Part shown: positions 17,716 through 27,824 of the stretch, piece after piece
Layout: each line of letters begins with the position of its first letter
Position numbering within the stretch: the stretch's first letter is position 1
Assembly (NCBI GenBank): GCA_029266495.1
Contig: JAQSWS010000027.1
Span: 1-64,000, forward strand
Reading direction: 5' to 3'
DNA: 64,000 nucleotides
Origin: Rariglobus sp.
Lineage (GTDB): Bacteria > Verrucomicrobiota > Verrucomicrobiia > Opitutales > Opitutaceae
Position numbers and translations under genes: made by a program
The notes under the pieces: model-generated
The model's input: the letters and a program-made list of their open reading frames with translations, nothing else
The model's database searches: none
What the model was told of the DNA's origin: nothing

Positions 17716-17898
17716 GCCACGGAGGAAACGTTCCGGTAAAGTCGGCGTCAATGCGCGAGATGAACAAGTCCTTCAGGTTCCCCCGGGCCGCCCGCCCCGT
17801 CCGCGGATGTCTGACGCTCTCGCTTGCAATCCATCCACCAGATGTTCGTCTAGTCGGTCGAGCCTATGCCTATTACCCTCCCGCTCCTCCCCCCGCGC

Positions 17899-18690
17899 AT
17901 GTATGGACTCCTGCGCCGACTCTCCTGGGTCGCGCTGGTATCGGCTGCGTTGAACAACGCCCAAGCCACCCCTTGGGACGACCTTCGCGGAGGTCTTTTT
18001 AATGAGGCCCATCACACTTTCTCCAAGGAGGCGGAGGCCGCCGGCAAAGCGGACCAGCGCGGACTGCGCTTTGGCGAGGCCGTCGCCTTGCTCAACATCC
18101 AGCCGCGCACCCAGTCCAACATCGACAAGGCCTATGCCCTGCTTGAGGACGTGCGCACCGCCGCCCCCGGGGATGACCTGGGCATTGAGTCACGCTACCT
18201 CCAGGGGCGCATCGAGCAGGTTCAACGCTCCACGCCGGATCCCGTCAAAGCCGAGGCGATTTTTTCCGAGCTGGTCCAGCAACACCCCGCCCATCCAATC
18301 GGCCAGCGCGCCCGCGTGAAGCTCGCGGTGTTGCGCCTCTATGCCAAGACCGACGCCGCCGAGCGGCGCCGCCGCTACGACGACTTCACCTCCGGCGCGG
18401 GCGAACTCTCCGATCCGGGCGCCAAGGTGCAGATGCACCTGCTGCTGGCGGACGTCGCCCAGCGCTTCAACTACGGCAACGAAGAGGAACTCGCCCACAT
18501 GCTCGCCGCCGACCAGGTCGGGGTGATCAAACGCAGCCTGCAGGTCCAGGTTCTCGTGCGTGTCGGCGACCTTGCCCGCCTCACCGGTAAAAACGCAATG
18601 GCCCGCACCTACTACACACGCTTCCTGGAACAATTCCCCCGCACCGACCGGCGCTCGACCATCGAAGGCTACCTGGCCGCCCTTAACTGA
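17899..18690 (+). CDS. Secreted TPR-like repeat protein
   Basis: 263 residues from MYGLLRRLSWVALVSAALNN, a signal peptide cleaving after AQA. The mature part is almost wholly helical, with pairs of amphipathic helices typical of TPR or Sel1-like repeats (KAYALLEDVRTAAPGDDL, KAEAIFSELVQQHPAHPI, GKNAMARTYYTRFLEQFP). It is probably periplasmic and may bind another protein. An alternative start is ATG 17866. It ends 5 nt before a solute-binding protein gene, so the two are probably co-translated and functionally linked. Confidence 0.7.
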   Translation: MYGLLRRLSWVALVSAALNNAQATPWDDLRGGLFNEAHHTFSKEAEAAGKADQRGLRFGEAVALLNIQPRTQSNIDKAYALLEDVRTAAPGDDLGIESRYLQGRIEQVQRSTPDPVKAEAIFSELVQQHPAHPIGQRARVKLAVLRLYAKTDAAERRRRYDDFTSGAGELSDPGAKVQMHLLLADVAQRFNYGNEEELAHMLAADQVGVIKRSLQVQVLVRVGDLARLTGKNAMARTYYTRFLEQFPRTDRRSTIEGYLAALN

Positions 18691-18695
18691 TCCCC

Positions 18696-20294
18696 ATGAA
18701 CCGCGAACGCCTTTCCCTCATCGCCGGGCTCACCCTGCTCGCCGTCGTTTTTGCCTCCGCCAGCCTCAATATCTGGAAACGCTCCTCCAACGAGGCCAAG
18801 CCCGGCCAGAAGATCATTCGCCTCGCCCACTGGCAGCTCGAGCCGCCCGTGCGCGCCGCTTTCGAAAAAATCGCCGCGATCTACATGGAGGAGCATCCGG
18901 GCGTCACCATCGAAACCATCGCCGTTCCCGAACGCACCTACGCCCAGTGGTTCATGACCCGCCTTGTCGGCGGTTTCGCCCCGGATCTGATCGAGATTCG
19001 TTCCAATGGCGATTCGGCGCTCATTTCCCGCTATTTCACGCCCCTCACTGAAGCGATTGAGAAGCCCAATCCCTACAATGCCGGCACGCCGCTGGCCGAC
19101 GCTTCCTGGCGCAACACCTTTATCGACGGTCTCGCGAACGATCAGGCCTACCATCCGCAGCTGCTCGACTATTACGCGGTGCCCGTCTCCCAATTCACAA
19201 ATCGCATCATCTACAATCAAGCGTTGTGGCGTGAGGTGCTCGGAGACACTCCGCATCCCGCCACCTACGCCGAACTCATCGCCCTGTGCACGCGTTTTTC
19301 CGAGGAGGCCAGGAAGAAAGGCCGCGCCGTCGTCCCGTTCCTGTCGTCAAAATATCACGCCAGCGGAGTCTACAACCGGCTCTTCTCCAGCCAGACCCAG
19401 AAGCTCACCGAGCAACTGCGCGGGACCCCTCTCTTCATTTACAACACGGTGGAACTCCAGCTCGATTACATCCGCGGCGACTGGTCGCTCGACACGCCTG
19501 AGATTGTCTCCGGCCTGAATATCACGCGCGACGTCAGCACGCTCTTCCAGTCGGGCTACGAGCAACTCTCGCGCGAGGACGGCGGCTTTCGTTTCCTGCA
19601 AGGCACCGCGCTGATGATTTACACCGGCAGCTGGGATTACGCCAGCTTCCGCGACCAGGCCCAATTCAAGCTTGGCGTATTCGATCTGCCAATACCCGAG
19701 GCCGGATCAGCCGGCTTCGGGCAATATGTCGCCGGCGAGCCGTCGGAAGGCGGTGTCGCCACCAATGCGGTCTTCAGCCTGGCGCGTCAGTCCCAATACC
19801 CCGCCGAGGCGCTGGATTTCCTTCAGTTCCTCACCTCGGAACGGGGCAACCGGCTCTTTGCCGAGGCCAGTGGATGGCTGCCGGCCATCGTGGGCGTGAA
19901 ACCCGATAAAGACATTCAGCCGTTCTACCCCGAGATCGAGGGGGTGCGCAATGGATTCGACACCTCCACCCTCGGCCAGCAGAACGCCGGGCGCGTGGTC
20001 GAGAGCGGCCGGCACGCGCTCCTCGGCCCGAACGGCTCGGTGGAGGCCTACCGCACTTACTTGAAACAAGAACTTGGACCGGCCGTCCGCGAGGACCTTG
20101 AACGCATCGTCGTCCAGCAAAACAAAGTCGTGCAACGGCAGGACAGCGTGATCGCCGCCTACGCCCAACTCGCCAGAAATCCGGAACACGCCGCGGGCGC
20201 CCTCCGCAAGATGCGTGAAAACGAGGAAAGCCAGACCACCCTGGAAACCCTCACCGCCTGGATTTCGCTCAACCTGGATGAGCCCGTGCGCTGA
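18696..20294 (+). CDS. Extracellular solute-binding protein (family 1-like), membrane-anchored
   Basis: 532 residues, longer than most binding proteins of about 420. An N-terminal hydrophobic anchor (SLIAGLTLLAVVFASASL) has no lipobox. The body resembles sugar-type binding proteins: AAFEKIAAIYMEEHPGVTIET, FAPDLIEIRSNGDSALI, GTALMIYTGSWDYASF and a C-terminal helical extension with QQNKVVQRQDSVIAAYA. No ABC permease or ATPase gene lies nearby, so it is an orphan and the ligand is unknown. It follows the TPR-like gene and ends at a strong terminator. Confidence 0.8.
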   Translation: MNRERLSLIAGLTLLAVVFASASLNIWKRSSNEAKPGQKIIRLAHWQLEPPVRAAFEKIAAIYMEEHPGVTIETIAVPERTYAQWFMTRLVGGFAPDLIEIRSNGDSALISRYFTPLTEAIEKPNPYNAGTPLADASWRNTFIDGLANDQAYHPQLLDYYAVPVSQFTNRIIYNQALWREVLGDTPHPATYAELIALCTRFSEEARKKGRAVVPFLSSKYHASGVYNRLFSSQTQKLTEQLRGTPLFIYNTVELQLDYIRGDWSLDTPEIVSGLNITRDVSTLFQSGYEQLSREDGGFRFLQGTALMIYTGSWDYASFRDQAQFKLGVFDLPIPEAGSAGFGQYVAGEPSEGGVATNAVFSLARQSQYPAEALDFLQFLTSERGNRLFAEASGWLPAIVGVKPDKDIQPFYPEIEGVRNGFDTSTLGQQNAGRVVESGRHALLGPNGSVEAYRTYLKQELGPAVREDLERIVVQQNKVVQRQDSVIAAYAQLARNPEHAAGALRKMRENEESQTTLETLTAWISLNLDEPVR

Positions 20295-20344
20295 GCCGGC
20301 TTGTCCCCCCGGTCGCCCCCGGCGACCCGGGCGGTCTCCGATCA

Positions 20345-20394
20345 CCCGACATGAAAAAGGCGGCCCTTAATCGGGCCGCCTTTTTCATGTCGGG
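20345..20394. terminator. Bidirectional rho-independent terminator
   Basis: A perfect 22-bp inverted repeat (20345-20366 and 20373-20394) with a 6-nt TTAATC loop. The GC-rich core GGCGGCCC is flanked by A and T runs, so it can terminate in both directions, serving the binding-protein gene and tpiA. Confidence 0.93.
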
Positions 20395-20416
20395 CTGAAT
20401 CGCGCGTCTTGGTTGC

Positions 20417-21187
20417 TCACTTGGCCGCGGCGGCGGCTTTGATGAGTTCGACGAAGCTGCGGGATTCCAGCGACGCGCCGCCGATGAGGCCGCCGTCGAT
20501 GTCCTTTTGCGCGAGCAGCTCGGGAGCGTTGGCCGGCTTCATCGAGCCGCCGTAGAGAATGCGCACCTTCTGCGCGACCGACTCGCCGAAAAGCTTCACG
20601 AGAAGACTGCGGATGAACGCATGCACCTCCTGGGCCTGCTCGGTGGTGGCAACTTTGCCGGTGCCGATCGCCCAGACGGGTTCGTAGGCAATCACGACGC
20701 AAGTCGCCAGATCCTTGCTCACGCCATCGAGACCGGCTTCGAGCTGGGTCTGCACGACCTTGAGCGTCTGGTTGCCTTCGCGCTCGGCGAGGGTTTCGCC
20801 GACGCAGAGAATGGGCTTCAGCTGGTTCTTGAGGGCGGCGAGCACCTTCTGGTTAACGAAGGCGTCGGTGTCGCCGAAATAGGTGCGTCGCTCGCTGTGA
20901 CCGACGATCACGTAATTGACGAAGAGGGCGCGGAGCATCTCGGCGGAAATCTCGCCGGTGTAGGCGCCGCTCTTTTCGGGATGCAGGTTTTGCGCGCCGA
21001 GCTTGATGCTGGAGCCGTCGAGGGTCTTGCCGGCGGATTCCAGGGAGGTGAACGGCGGGCACACGACGACTTCGACGTCGGCCTGCTTGCCAACCTCGGC
21101 AACGATCTCCTGCACGAGGGCGGAGGCATCAGCGGAGGTTTTGTTCATCTTCCAGTTACCGGCGATGAGTTTTTTGCGAATGGACAT
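20417..21187 (-). CDS. tpiA: Triosephosphate isomerase
   Basis: 256 residues from MSIRKKLIAGNWKMNKT. It interconverts dihydroxyacetone phosphate and glyceraldehyde 3-phosphate. The catalytic residues are visible: Lys in GNWKMN, His in GHSERR, Glu in AYEPVWAIGTG; the phosphate-binding end YGGSMKPANA and GGASL are present. Last gene of the gap-pgk-tpiA operon, preceded by a heptamer-repeat element in place of a Shine-Dalgarno site. Confidence 0.97.
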   Translation of the reverse strand: MSIRKKLIAGNWKMNKTSADASALVQEIVAEVGKQADVEVVVCPPFTSLESAGKTLDGSSIKLGAQNLHPEKSGAYTGEISAEMLRALFVNYVIVGHSERRTYFGDTDAFVNQKVLAALKNQLKPILCVGETLAEREGNQTLKVVQTQLEAGLDGVSKDLATCVVIAYEPVWAIGTGKVATTEQAQEVHAFIRSLLVKLFGESVAQKVRILYGGSMKPANAPELLAQKDIDGGLIGGASLESRSFVELIKAAAAAK

Positions 21188-21197
21188 GGTTTTTAGA

Positions 21198-21301
21198 AGT
21201 AGCGGGTAGCGAGTAGTGGGTAGCGAGTAGAAAAACGGCCGGAGCCCGGGGCGGAGTAGCAAGCATCATGCTCGCTACTCACTACCCGCTACTCGCTACT
21301 T
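21198..21301. repeat. Heptamer-based inverted repeat between pgk and tpiA
   Basis: Left arm 21198-21230 and right arm 21270-21300 are nearly perfect complements made of 7-bp units (for example AGTAGCG, GGTAGCG, AGTAGTG). The arms flank the intercistronic gap, one by the tpiA start, the other touching the pgk stop. Confidence 0.9.
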
Positions 21302-21308
21302 CAAGGAA

Positions 21309-22553
21309 TCAGCTCTCCAGGAACACGACGCCGGGAAGGGCCTTGCCTTCGAGGAACTCGAGGGACGCGCCGCCACCGGTGGAGCAATGGGTGACCTTCT
21401 TGGCGACGCCGAATTTCTTGGCGGCCGTGGCGGTGTCGCCGCCGCCGACGATGGTCGTGGCGCCCTTGGCGGTGGCCTCGGCGATGGCATCGGCCATGGC
21501 CTTGGTCGCGCCGGCGAATTTATCGAATTCGAACACGCCCGCGGGGCCGTTCCAGATGATGGTCTTCGACGACAGGATGGCCTGGCGATAAAGCTCGATG
21601 GACTTCGGACCGGCATCGAGACCGCCCCAGCCGTCAGGAATACCGGTGGCAAGGTCGGCGGCACAGGTGTTGGCGTCAGGCGAGAAAGTGTCGGAGCACA
21701 CGAAGTCGACCGGGAAGATCAGCTCAACGTTGCGGGCCGACGCCTTGGCGACGAGTTCCTCGACGATCTTGGCACCCTCGGGGTCGTAGAGGCTGGTGCC
21801 GATCGGCGTGCCGCGGAGCACCTTGTGGAAGGTGTAGGCCATGCCGCCGCCGATGATGATCTTGTCCGCCTTGTCGATGAGGTTTTTGATCAGCGGGATC
21901 TTGTCCGCGATCTTGGCCCCGCCAAGGATGGCGAGAAGCGGACGCTCGGGGGTTTCGAGCACCTTGGCGAACGCCTTGAGCTCGGCCTCCATGAGGAAAC
22001 CGGCGGCCTTCACGGGAAGGGTGACGCCGACCATGGAGCTGTGCGCGCGGTGGGCGGTGCCGAAGGCGTCGTTGACGTAAACGTCGGCGAGCTTGGAAAG
22101 ACCGGCGCGGAAAGCAGTGACGGCGACGGGATCTGCTTTCTTCGAGGTGCCGTCCTCAAGCTTCACCTTGCCCTCTTCCTCAATGTGGAAGCGAAGGTTT
22201 TCAAGGAGGAGGACCTGGCCGGGCTTCAGGGCGGCGGCGGCTTGCTCGGCAACGGGGCCGACGCAGTCGGCGGCGAAAACAACGGGCTTGCCGAGGACTT
22301 TTTCGAGCTCGGCGGCGACGGGCTTGAGGGAGAATTTCTCAATCACCTGGCCATCCGGACGGCCAAGGTGGCTCGCGAGGACGACGGACGCGCCTTTTTC
22401 GAGGGCGTAGTTGATCGTGGGCAGCGCGGCGACAATGCGGGCGTTATTGGTGATGGCGCCGGTCTTCTTGTCCTGAGGGACATTGAAATCGACGCGGATG
22501 AACACGCGTTTGCCGGCGAGGTCGAGGTCGCGGATGGTTTTGAATTTGGACAT
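21309..22553 (-). CDS. pgk: Phosphoglycerate kinase
   Basis: 414 residues. It transfers phosphate from 1,3-bisphosphoglycerate to ADP. N-terminal domain motifs are [24 protein letters not shown] and [17 protein letters not shown]-terminal nucleotide-binding segments are [33 protein letters not shown] and [13 protein letters not shown]. Middle gene of the glycolytic operon, with heptamer-repeat elements in both flanking gaps. Confidence 0.97.
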   Translation of the reverse strand: MSKFKTIRDLDLAGKRVFIRVDFNVPQDKKTGAITNNARIVAALPTINYALEKGASVVLASHLGRPDGQVIEKFSLKPVAAELEKVLGKPVVFAADCVGPVAEQAAAALKPGQVLLLENLRFHIEEEGKVKLEDGTSKKADPVAVTAFRAGLSKLADVYVNDAFGTAHRAHSSMVGVTLPVKAAGFLMEAELKAFAKVLETPERPLLAILGGAKIADKIPLIKNLIDKADKIIIGGGMAYTFHKVLRGTPIGTSLYDPEGAKIVEELVAKASARNVELIFPVDFVCSDTFSPDANTCAADLATGIPDGWGGLDAGPKSIELYRQAILSSKTIIWNGPAGVFEFDKFAGATKAMADAIAEATAKGATTIVGGGDTATAAKKFGVAKKVTHCSTGGGASLEFLEGKALPGVVFLES

Positions 22554-22562
22554 GGTCTGAAA

Positions 22563-22690
22563 AGTAGCGAGTAGCGGGTAGTGAGTAGCGAGTAGATAAA
22601 CCCGCCGGATGCGGGCTAAAAAAGAGCGAGTAGCGAGCAGCGTCTTTAGCAGCGGAATGCTCGCTACTCGCTACTCACTACTCGCTACTT
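22563..22690. repeat. Heptamer-based inverted repeat between gap and pgk
   Basis: Left arm 22563-22595 and right arm 22659-22690, plus an extra half unit at 22624-22640, all made of RGTAGYG-like 7-bp units. It is the longest of the three copies and again fills the whole gap between two genes of one operon. Confidence 0.9.
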
Positions 22691-22709
22691 TCAAGCGGCA
22701 AGGCCGCGC

Positions 22710-23771
<1,062 letters not shown>

Positions 23772-23912
23772 CTATGAGTTAGATTACTGTTACAGGTTGA
23801 CCGAACCTTGTGGGCGCGGGATGACGAAAGAAGGGCGCGACTCGTGGATTTGCAAGGGTTTTGGCTGCGCAGATGCTGGCAAACCCCCTGCGTTTATTGC
23901 ACCGAACCCCGG

Positions 23913-26372
23913 CTACACGGTCTCACGGACCCATAAACCACAACCTAGGGCCGGCACAAAGAGTTCCGTCTCGACCGGCTGACGGATCACATGGGAGTCG
24001 TTTTCGCGGAAAAACCGGTCGTGGTCGGCCAGTTGGCGCCAGTCCGGCGAAGCAATGCCTTCACCCAGCGGAATAACCACGTCGTTGAGGGTGTTGTTAA
24101 TCGCAAACAGCAACTGGCCCGCGCCTTGAGAGGCATCGGCGTTGTAGATCACCGCGGCGGCGGCCGTGTCGTAGGCCCAGTAGAATTGGAAAAAACGCTC
24201 ACTGGCCCGTGAAAAATGCCTGATCAAGCGGCCGGCCTCGGAACGACGGAAGGCGATCCAATCGGCAAAATACGTGTGGGTGGACGGAAACCGGTAAATA
24301 CGCCGGTAGTCGAGGGCGTTCACCTCGCCCATCTGGTAGGTGTTATGAATCCCCTGTTTCGAGCGGATGAAGTCCTGGCCCGCCGACAGCATGGGTATGC
24401 CGACCGACATAAACAAGGAGGCCGCCATCAGATGGGTGCGCCGACGGTCGTTCGCGGTGGGCGTATCGCCGTTGCCGCTGGCGTTCTCGGTGATGACGTC
24501 GATCCAGGTTTTGTCGTCGTGCGACTCGGTGTAATTGACCGTCTGCGCCGGCCATTTCGCGTAATACCAGGGCGACCCCTTCAGGTAATACTCGAAGCCC
24601 TCGCGCGTGCCGCCACCACGCACATATTCCCGGATGAAATTGCGGTAGCCGTCATTCCACGACGCCCAGCCGGTGTCGCGCAGCTCCCCCGCGATATGAC
24701 CCCGGAAGCTCCACGGCTCGGCGATGAGGATGACGTCGGGCTTGATGCGCTTGAGCGCGGCCTCGACTTGTTTGAGCACCGGCGCACTCACGAGATCGGC
24801 AAGATCGAAGCGGAAGCCGTCGACCCCGTAGGTTTCAACCAGGTGCCGGCAGCTGTCGATGATCAGCTGCGTGGCCATCGCCGCGGTGGAACGCAGGTCA
24901 TTGCCGCAACCGCTCCAGTTCGACAGGTTCCCCTTGCCGTCCTGCTCAAAGTAGTAGAGCCGGTCGACGAACATCAGGTGCGCCGGTTCGCCGACATGGT
25001 TGTAAACCACATCAAGGACCACCGCCATGCCGCGCCGATGGAACGCCGCGACGAGATCCTGGAGTTCCTTCACCCCGCTCGCCTTCGCCGGATCGGACGA
25101 ATAGCCGCTGGCGGGCGCGAAAAAATTATTGGTCATGTAGCCCCAGTGATATTCCTCGGGGGACTTCGCGTCGTTCTCCTGCACCGGCTGAAGCTCCACG
25201 CAATTCACGCCGAGCCGGTGCAGATAAAAATCCGGGTGCTCCACCCATTTCCGCAGACCCTCGAAGCCGCGTCTCGCCTCCGTGTTCAACGCCACCGGAG
25301 CCCGTGCAACGAGGTCGCGCACGTGGGCTTCAACAATGACAAGATCCTGCCAGGCGGGTGTCTTGAAACCGCGGTCGCCCTTCCCCACCCAAGCCGCATC
25401 CAGCACAATGCCCGGCCCGAGCCGGCTCACGCTCGCCTGCGCATAGGGGTCGAGCACGCGATGCCCGGGATCGAACAGGCCAAACACGTCGCGCGGTCCG
25501 TCCACATGATACCAGTAGAACCAGCCATGAAGGTTTTGCGCGAGCACCACCTCCCAGACGCCACCGTCACGCGCGCCCACGTCGGCGATCCGTTTGAGCG
25601 GATAGCGATGCGGCGAATCCCGTTCCGCGAGGTCGGCGCAAACGCACAGTTCGACGGATTTCGCACGCGGAGCGAAGAGCCGGAAAACGGTTTCGCCCTC
25701 GTTCACCCGCGAGCCCATTGGCAAATCGGTTTTCAGCCGGTAAAAGAACTCCCCCGGCTTGAGCGGCACGGATTCCGCGTCCTGCGCGTCCGACCACTGC
25801 ACCGACCATGATTTTGAAAGGTCAAGCGGCTCGGCCAGGTCGAATTTGAACAAATGCTGCCCCGTGCGCTCCGGATCGATGGAATAGTTGATATTGCCCA
25901 ACTCATCACGCACCGCATTGGGCGCCGATGGCGGCACCTGCAGCCACCGGCCTGCTTCCGTCACAAATTTGAACCGTTGATGCGGGTAGGTGTTAAACCG
26001 GTCCGCCTTCCCGGACCAGACGAGCGCCGGGCTGCCGTCCATCGAAGCCGCCCGCAACACCCACTCGTCGTTGGCCATTCCCTCCCAGCCGTTGAAATCG
26101 CCGGCCAGATAAACCCGTTCGCCCGACGCGACCAGGTCCGGGTGCTCGTCCAGCCGGAGGAAAAACCAGATGGCCCCCTTCCGGTTCTCAAAATAGGTGC
26201 TCTCACAACCGAACGTGTAGTCCGGCACGCGCTGCAGCGTCCCAAATCTCGCCCCCGCGCTCAACGCCAGCGGTGGCAGGTGACGCGCGCGCCAGTCGTG
26301 GGTGAGTTCGATCACTCCCCGAGTCGGCGATTCCAGCCAGGCGCGGGCGATTTTTTTGGCACGGGAAGACAT
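23913..26372 (-). CDS. GH13 alpha-glucan debranching enzyme (pullulanase/GlgX-like)
   Basis: About 819 residues from [14 protein letters not shown]. Two N-terminal carbohydrate-binding or early-set-like domains ([33 protein letters not shown], the CBM48 pattern) precede a GH13 barrel. GH13 regions in order: [16 protein letters not shown] with nucleophile Asp, ILIAEPWS with acid/base Glu, and TESHDDKT. The layout fits pullulanase or isoamylase-type enzymes that cut alpha-1,6 branches of glycogen. No signal peptide, so cytoplasmic. It lies upstream of gap. In-frame sequence up to 26549 overlaps the mnmA promoter and is not used. Confidence 0.88.
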   Translation of the reverse strand: MSSRAKKIARAWLESPTRGVIELTHDWRARHLPPLALSAGARFGTLQRVPDYTFGCESTYFENRKGAIWFFLRLDEHPDLVASGERVYLAGDFNGWEGMANDEWVLRAASMDGSPALVWSGKADRFNTYPHQRFKFVTEAGRWLQVPPSAPNAVRDELGNINYSIDPERTGQHLFKFDLAEPLDLSKSWSVQWSDAQDAESVPLKPGEFFYRLKTDLPMGSRVNEGETVFRLFAPRAKSVELCVCADLAERDSPHRYPLKRIADVGARDGGVWEVVLAQNLHGWFYWYHVDGPRDVFGLFDPGHRVLDPYAQASVSRLGPGIVLDAAWVGKGDRGFKTPAWQDLVIVEAHVRDLVARAPVALNTEARRGFEGLRKWVEHPDFYLHRLGVNCVELQPVQENDAKSPEEYHWGYMTNNFFAPASGYSSDPAKASGVKELQDLVAAFHRRGMAVVLDVVYNHVGEPAHLMFVDRLYYFEQDGKGNLSNWSGCGNDLRSTAAMATQLIIDSCRHLVETYGVDGFRFDLADLVSAPVLKQVEAALKRIKPDVILIAEPWSFRGHIAGELRDTGWASWNDGYRNFIREYVRGGGTREGFEYYLKGSPWYYAKWPAQTVNYTESHDDKTWIDVITENASGNGDTPTANDRRRTHLMAASLFMSVGIPMLSAGQDFIRSKQGIHNTYQMGEVNALDYRRIYRFPSTHTYFADWIAFRRSEAGRLIRHFSRASERFFQFYWAYDTAAAAVIYNADASQGAGQLLFAINNTLNDVVIPLGEGIASPDWRQLADHDRFFRENDSHVIRQPVETELFVPALGCGLWVRETV

Positions 26373-26475
26373 GAACAGAAGGCCTTCATCATTCGCCATG
26401 CCAACCCTCGCACAAGACCGAAAGCAGGCGCCCGCGGTTGACAAACCGCCCGGCCCGTTCACGTCGTCATGCCTC

Positions 26476-27600
26476 ATGTCCGCGTCCGATAAAATTCTCG
26501 TCGCCATGTCCGGCGGGGTCGACAGCTCCGTCGCCGCACTCCTGCTCAAGCGGGAGGGCCGCGATCTCGTGGGCGCCTACATGAAAAACTGGATAAACGA
26601 GGACAACGTCATCGGCCACTGCCCGTGGCAGCAGGACATCGAGGACGCCCGCGCCGTTTGCGACCGCCTCGGCATCGAGTTCCGGGTGGTCAACCTCATG
26701 CAGGACTACCGCGAACGCGTGGTCGCGTATTTGCTGGATGGTTACAAACGCGGCCTCACGCCCAACCCCGACATCATGTGCAACCGCGAAATCAAATTCG
26801 GGGTTTTCCGCCAATGGGCGCGCGATCACGGTTTCGGGGCGGTCGCCACCGGCCACTACGCCCGGCGCGTGGAAACTTCTCCCGATCAAAGTAACCCAAT
26901 AGGTTACTTTGATCGGGAGGGCGGAACCCGCTTTGCCCTGCTCGAAGGCGCCGACAAAAACAAGGACCAGTCCTACTTCCTCGCCCTGCTCTCCCAGGAG
27001 CAGCTCGCCGATGCCCGTTTTCCCATCGGTCACCTGCCCAAGCCCGAGTTGCGCCGCCTGGCCGCCGAAGCCGGCCTGCCCACCGCCACGAAAAAAGACA
27101 GCCAGGGCATCTGCTTCATCGGCGAAGTGAAGATGCAGGACTTCCTCCGCCAATACGTGCCCGACCAGCCCGGCCCGATCGTGCGCGCCACCGACGACAA
27201 ACACCTCGGGGTCCACCGCGGTTTGCATTACTACACCCTCGGCCAGCGCAAAGGCATCGGCGTTCCCTCCAACGCCGACAACCAGGCTTATGTCGTCGTC
27301 GGCAAACGCGCCGGCGACAACGCCCTCCTCGTCGCCTTCGACGCCGCCGACGCGCCGGGCCTCTTTCAAACGGAGGTGCGCGTGCATTCACTGCAATGGA
27401 ACGCCACGCCTCCCGCCGCGCCGTGCCGGCTCGAAGGTCGTGTGCGTTATCGTGATCCACGCGTCCCCATCGAATTCATTCCCGAAGCGGGCAACACTGC
27501 ACTCGTGCGCTTCGACGAACCCCAACGCGGTCTCGCCAGCGGCCAGATCCTCGCGCTCTACGATGGCGAACGTCTCCTCGGCGGCGGCGTTTACGTTTGA
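26476..27600 (+). CDS. mnmA: tRNA 2-thiouridylase MnmA, with in-frame palindromic insertion
   Basis: 374 residues from [14 protein letters not shown]. It thiolates the wobble uridine of tRNA for Glu, Gln and Lys. The PP-loop is [12 protein letters not shown]; catalytic Cys102 lies in [14 protein letters not shown] and Cys213 in [10 protein letters not shown]. Between GHYARR and [15 protein letters not shown] the protein has about 20 residues where homologues have a short loop. This stretch is encoded by a palindrome at 26879-26919. The reading frame is kept, and both catalytic sites are intact, so the enzyme is probably active. Confidence 0.93.
   Translation: MSASDKILVAMSGGVDSSVAALLLKREGRDLVGAYMKNWINEDNVIGHCPWQQDIEDARAVCDRLGIEFRVVNLMQDYRERVVAYLLDGYKRGLTPNPDIMCNREIKFGVFRQWARDHGFGAVATGHYARRVETSPDQSNPIGYFDREGGTRFALLEGADKNKDQSYFLALLSQEQLADARFPIGHLPKPELRRLAAEAGLPTATKKDSQGICFIGEVKMQDFLRQYVPDQPGPIVRATDDKHLGVHRGLHYYTLGQRKGIGVPSNADNQAYVVVGKRAGDNALLVAFDAADAPGLFQTEVRVHSLQWNATPPAAPCRLEGRVRYRDPRVPIEFIPEAGNTALVRFDEPQRGLASGQILALYDGERLLGGGVYV
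26879..26919. repeat. Palindromic element inserted within mnmA
   Basis: A perfect 18-bp inverted repeat (26879-26896 and 26902-26919) with loop CAATA inside the coding sequence. Its core, GTAACCCAATAGGTTAC (26891-26907), matches the core in the AMP-ligase gene at 51072-51088 except for one loop base and one compensated base pair. Confidence 0.9.
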
Positions 27601-27611
27601 GTAAACCTGTG

Positions 27612-27685
27612 GCCCTGAGCGTGAGCTCAGGGTGTTTATTGCGCAGGGTCCCTGACCGCCTTCCCTCGGCTCACGCCTCGGGCCA
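27612..27685. repeat. REP-like palindromes after mnmA
   Basis: 27612-27633 repeats the GCCCTGAGC-GTGA-GCTCAGGG hairpin of 15073-15094. A second, imperfect relative in opposite orientation (CCCTCGGC-TCAC-GCCTCGGG) lies at about 27663-27682. They sit between the convergent mnmA and tRNA-Arg genes. Confidence 0.7.
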
Positions 27686-27708
27686 CAAAGAGCCGTCAGC
27701 GCGGGCAC

Positions 27709-27741
27709 AAAAAACCCGTTATTCTTTGGGAATAACGGGCT
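27709..27741 (-). terminator. Rho-independent terminator of tRNA-Arg transcript
   Basis: CCCGTTATT (27715-27723) pairs with AATAACGGG (27731-27739); on the minus strand the stem is followed by six T. It starts 7 nt past the CCA end of the tRNA. Confidence 0.88.
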
Positions 27742-27747
27742 TCAAAG

Positions 27748-27824
27748 TGGTGCAACCTTAGGGAGTCGAACCCCAAACCTTCTGATTCGTAGTCAGATGC
27801 TCTATCCAGTTGAGCTAAGGCTGC
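27748..27824 (-). tRNA. tRNA-Arg (anticodon ACG)
   Basis: A complete 77-nt cloverleaf with the 3' CCA encoded. The acceptor stem is GCAGCCT with AGGTTGC. The anticodon stem TCTGA/TCAGA encloses loop CTACGAA, anticodon ACG, whose A34 is expected to be edited to inosine to read CGU, CGC and CGA. T-arm TGGGG-TTCGACT-CCCTA. The first 23 nt overlap the 3' end of the FG-GAP gene on the same strand. Confidence 0.95.

Noticed and set aside
18190-18633. Minus-strand frame opposite the TPR-like gene
   Set aside because: Shadow frame without motif; the plus-strand gene has a signal peptide and coupled neighbour.
22563-22690. Heptamer arrays considered as a CRISPR array
   Set aside because: Units are 7 bp, no unique spacers lie between them, and no cas gene is present.
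24216-25811. A 531-residue plus-strand frame opposite the debranching enzyme
   Set aside because: Antisense shadow typical of GC-rich DNA; no recognisable domain and contradicts the GH13 motifs on the minus strand.
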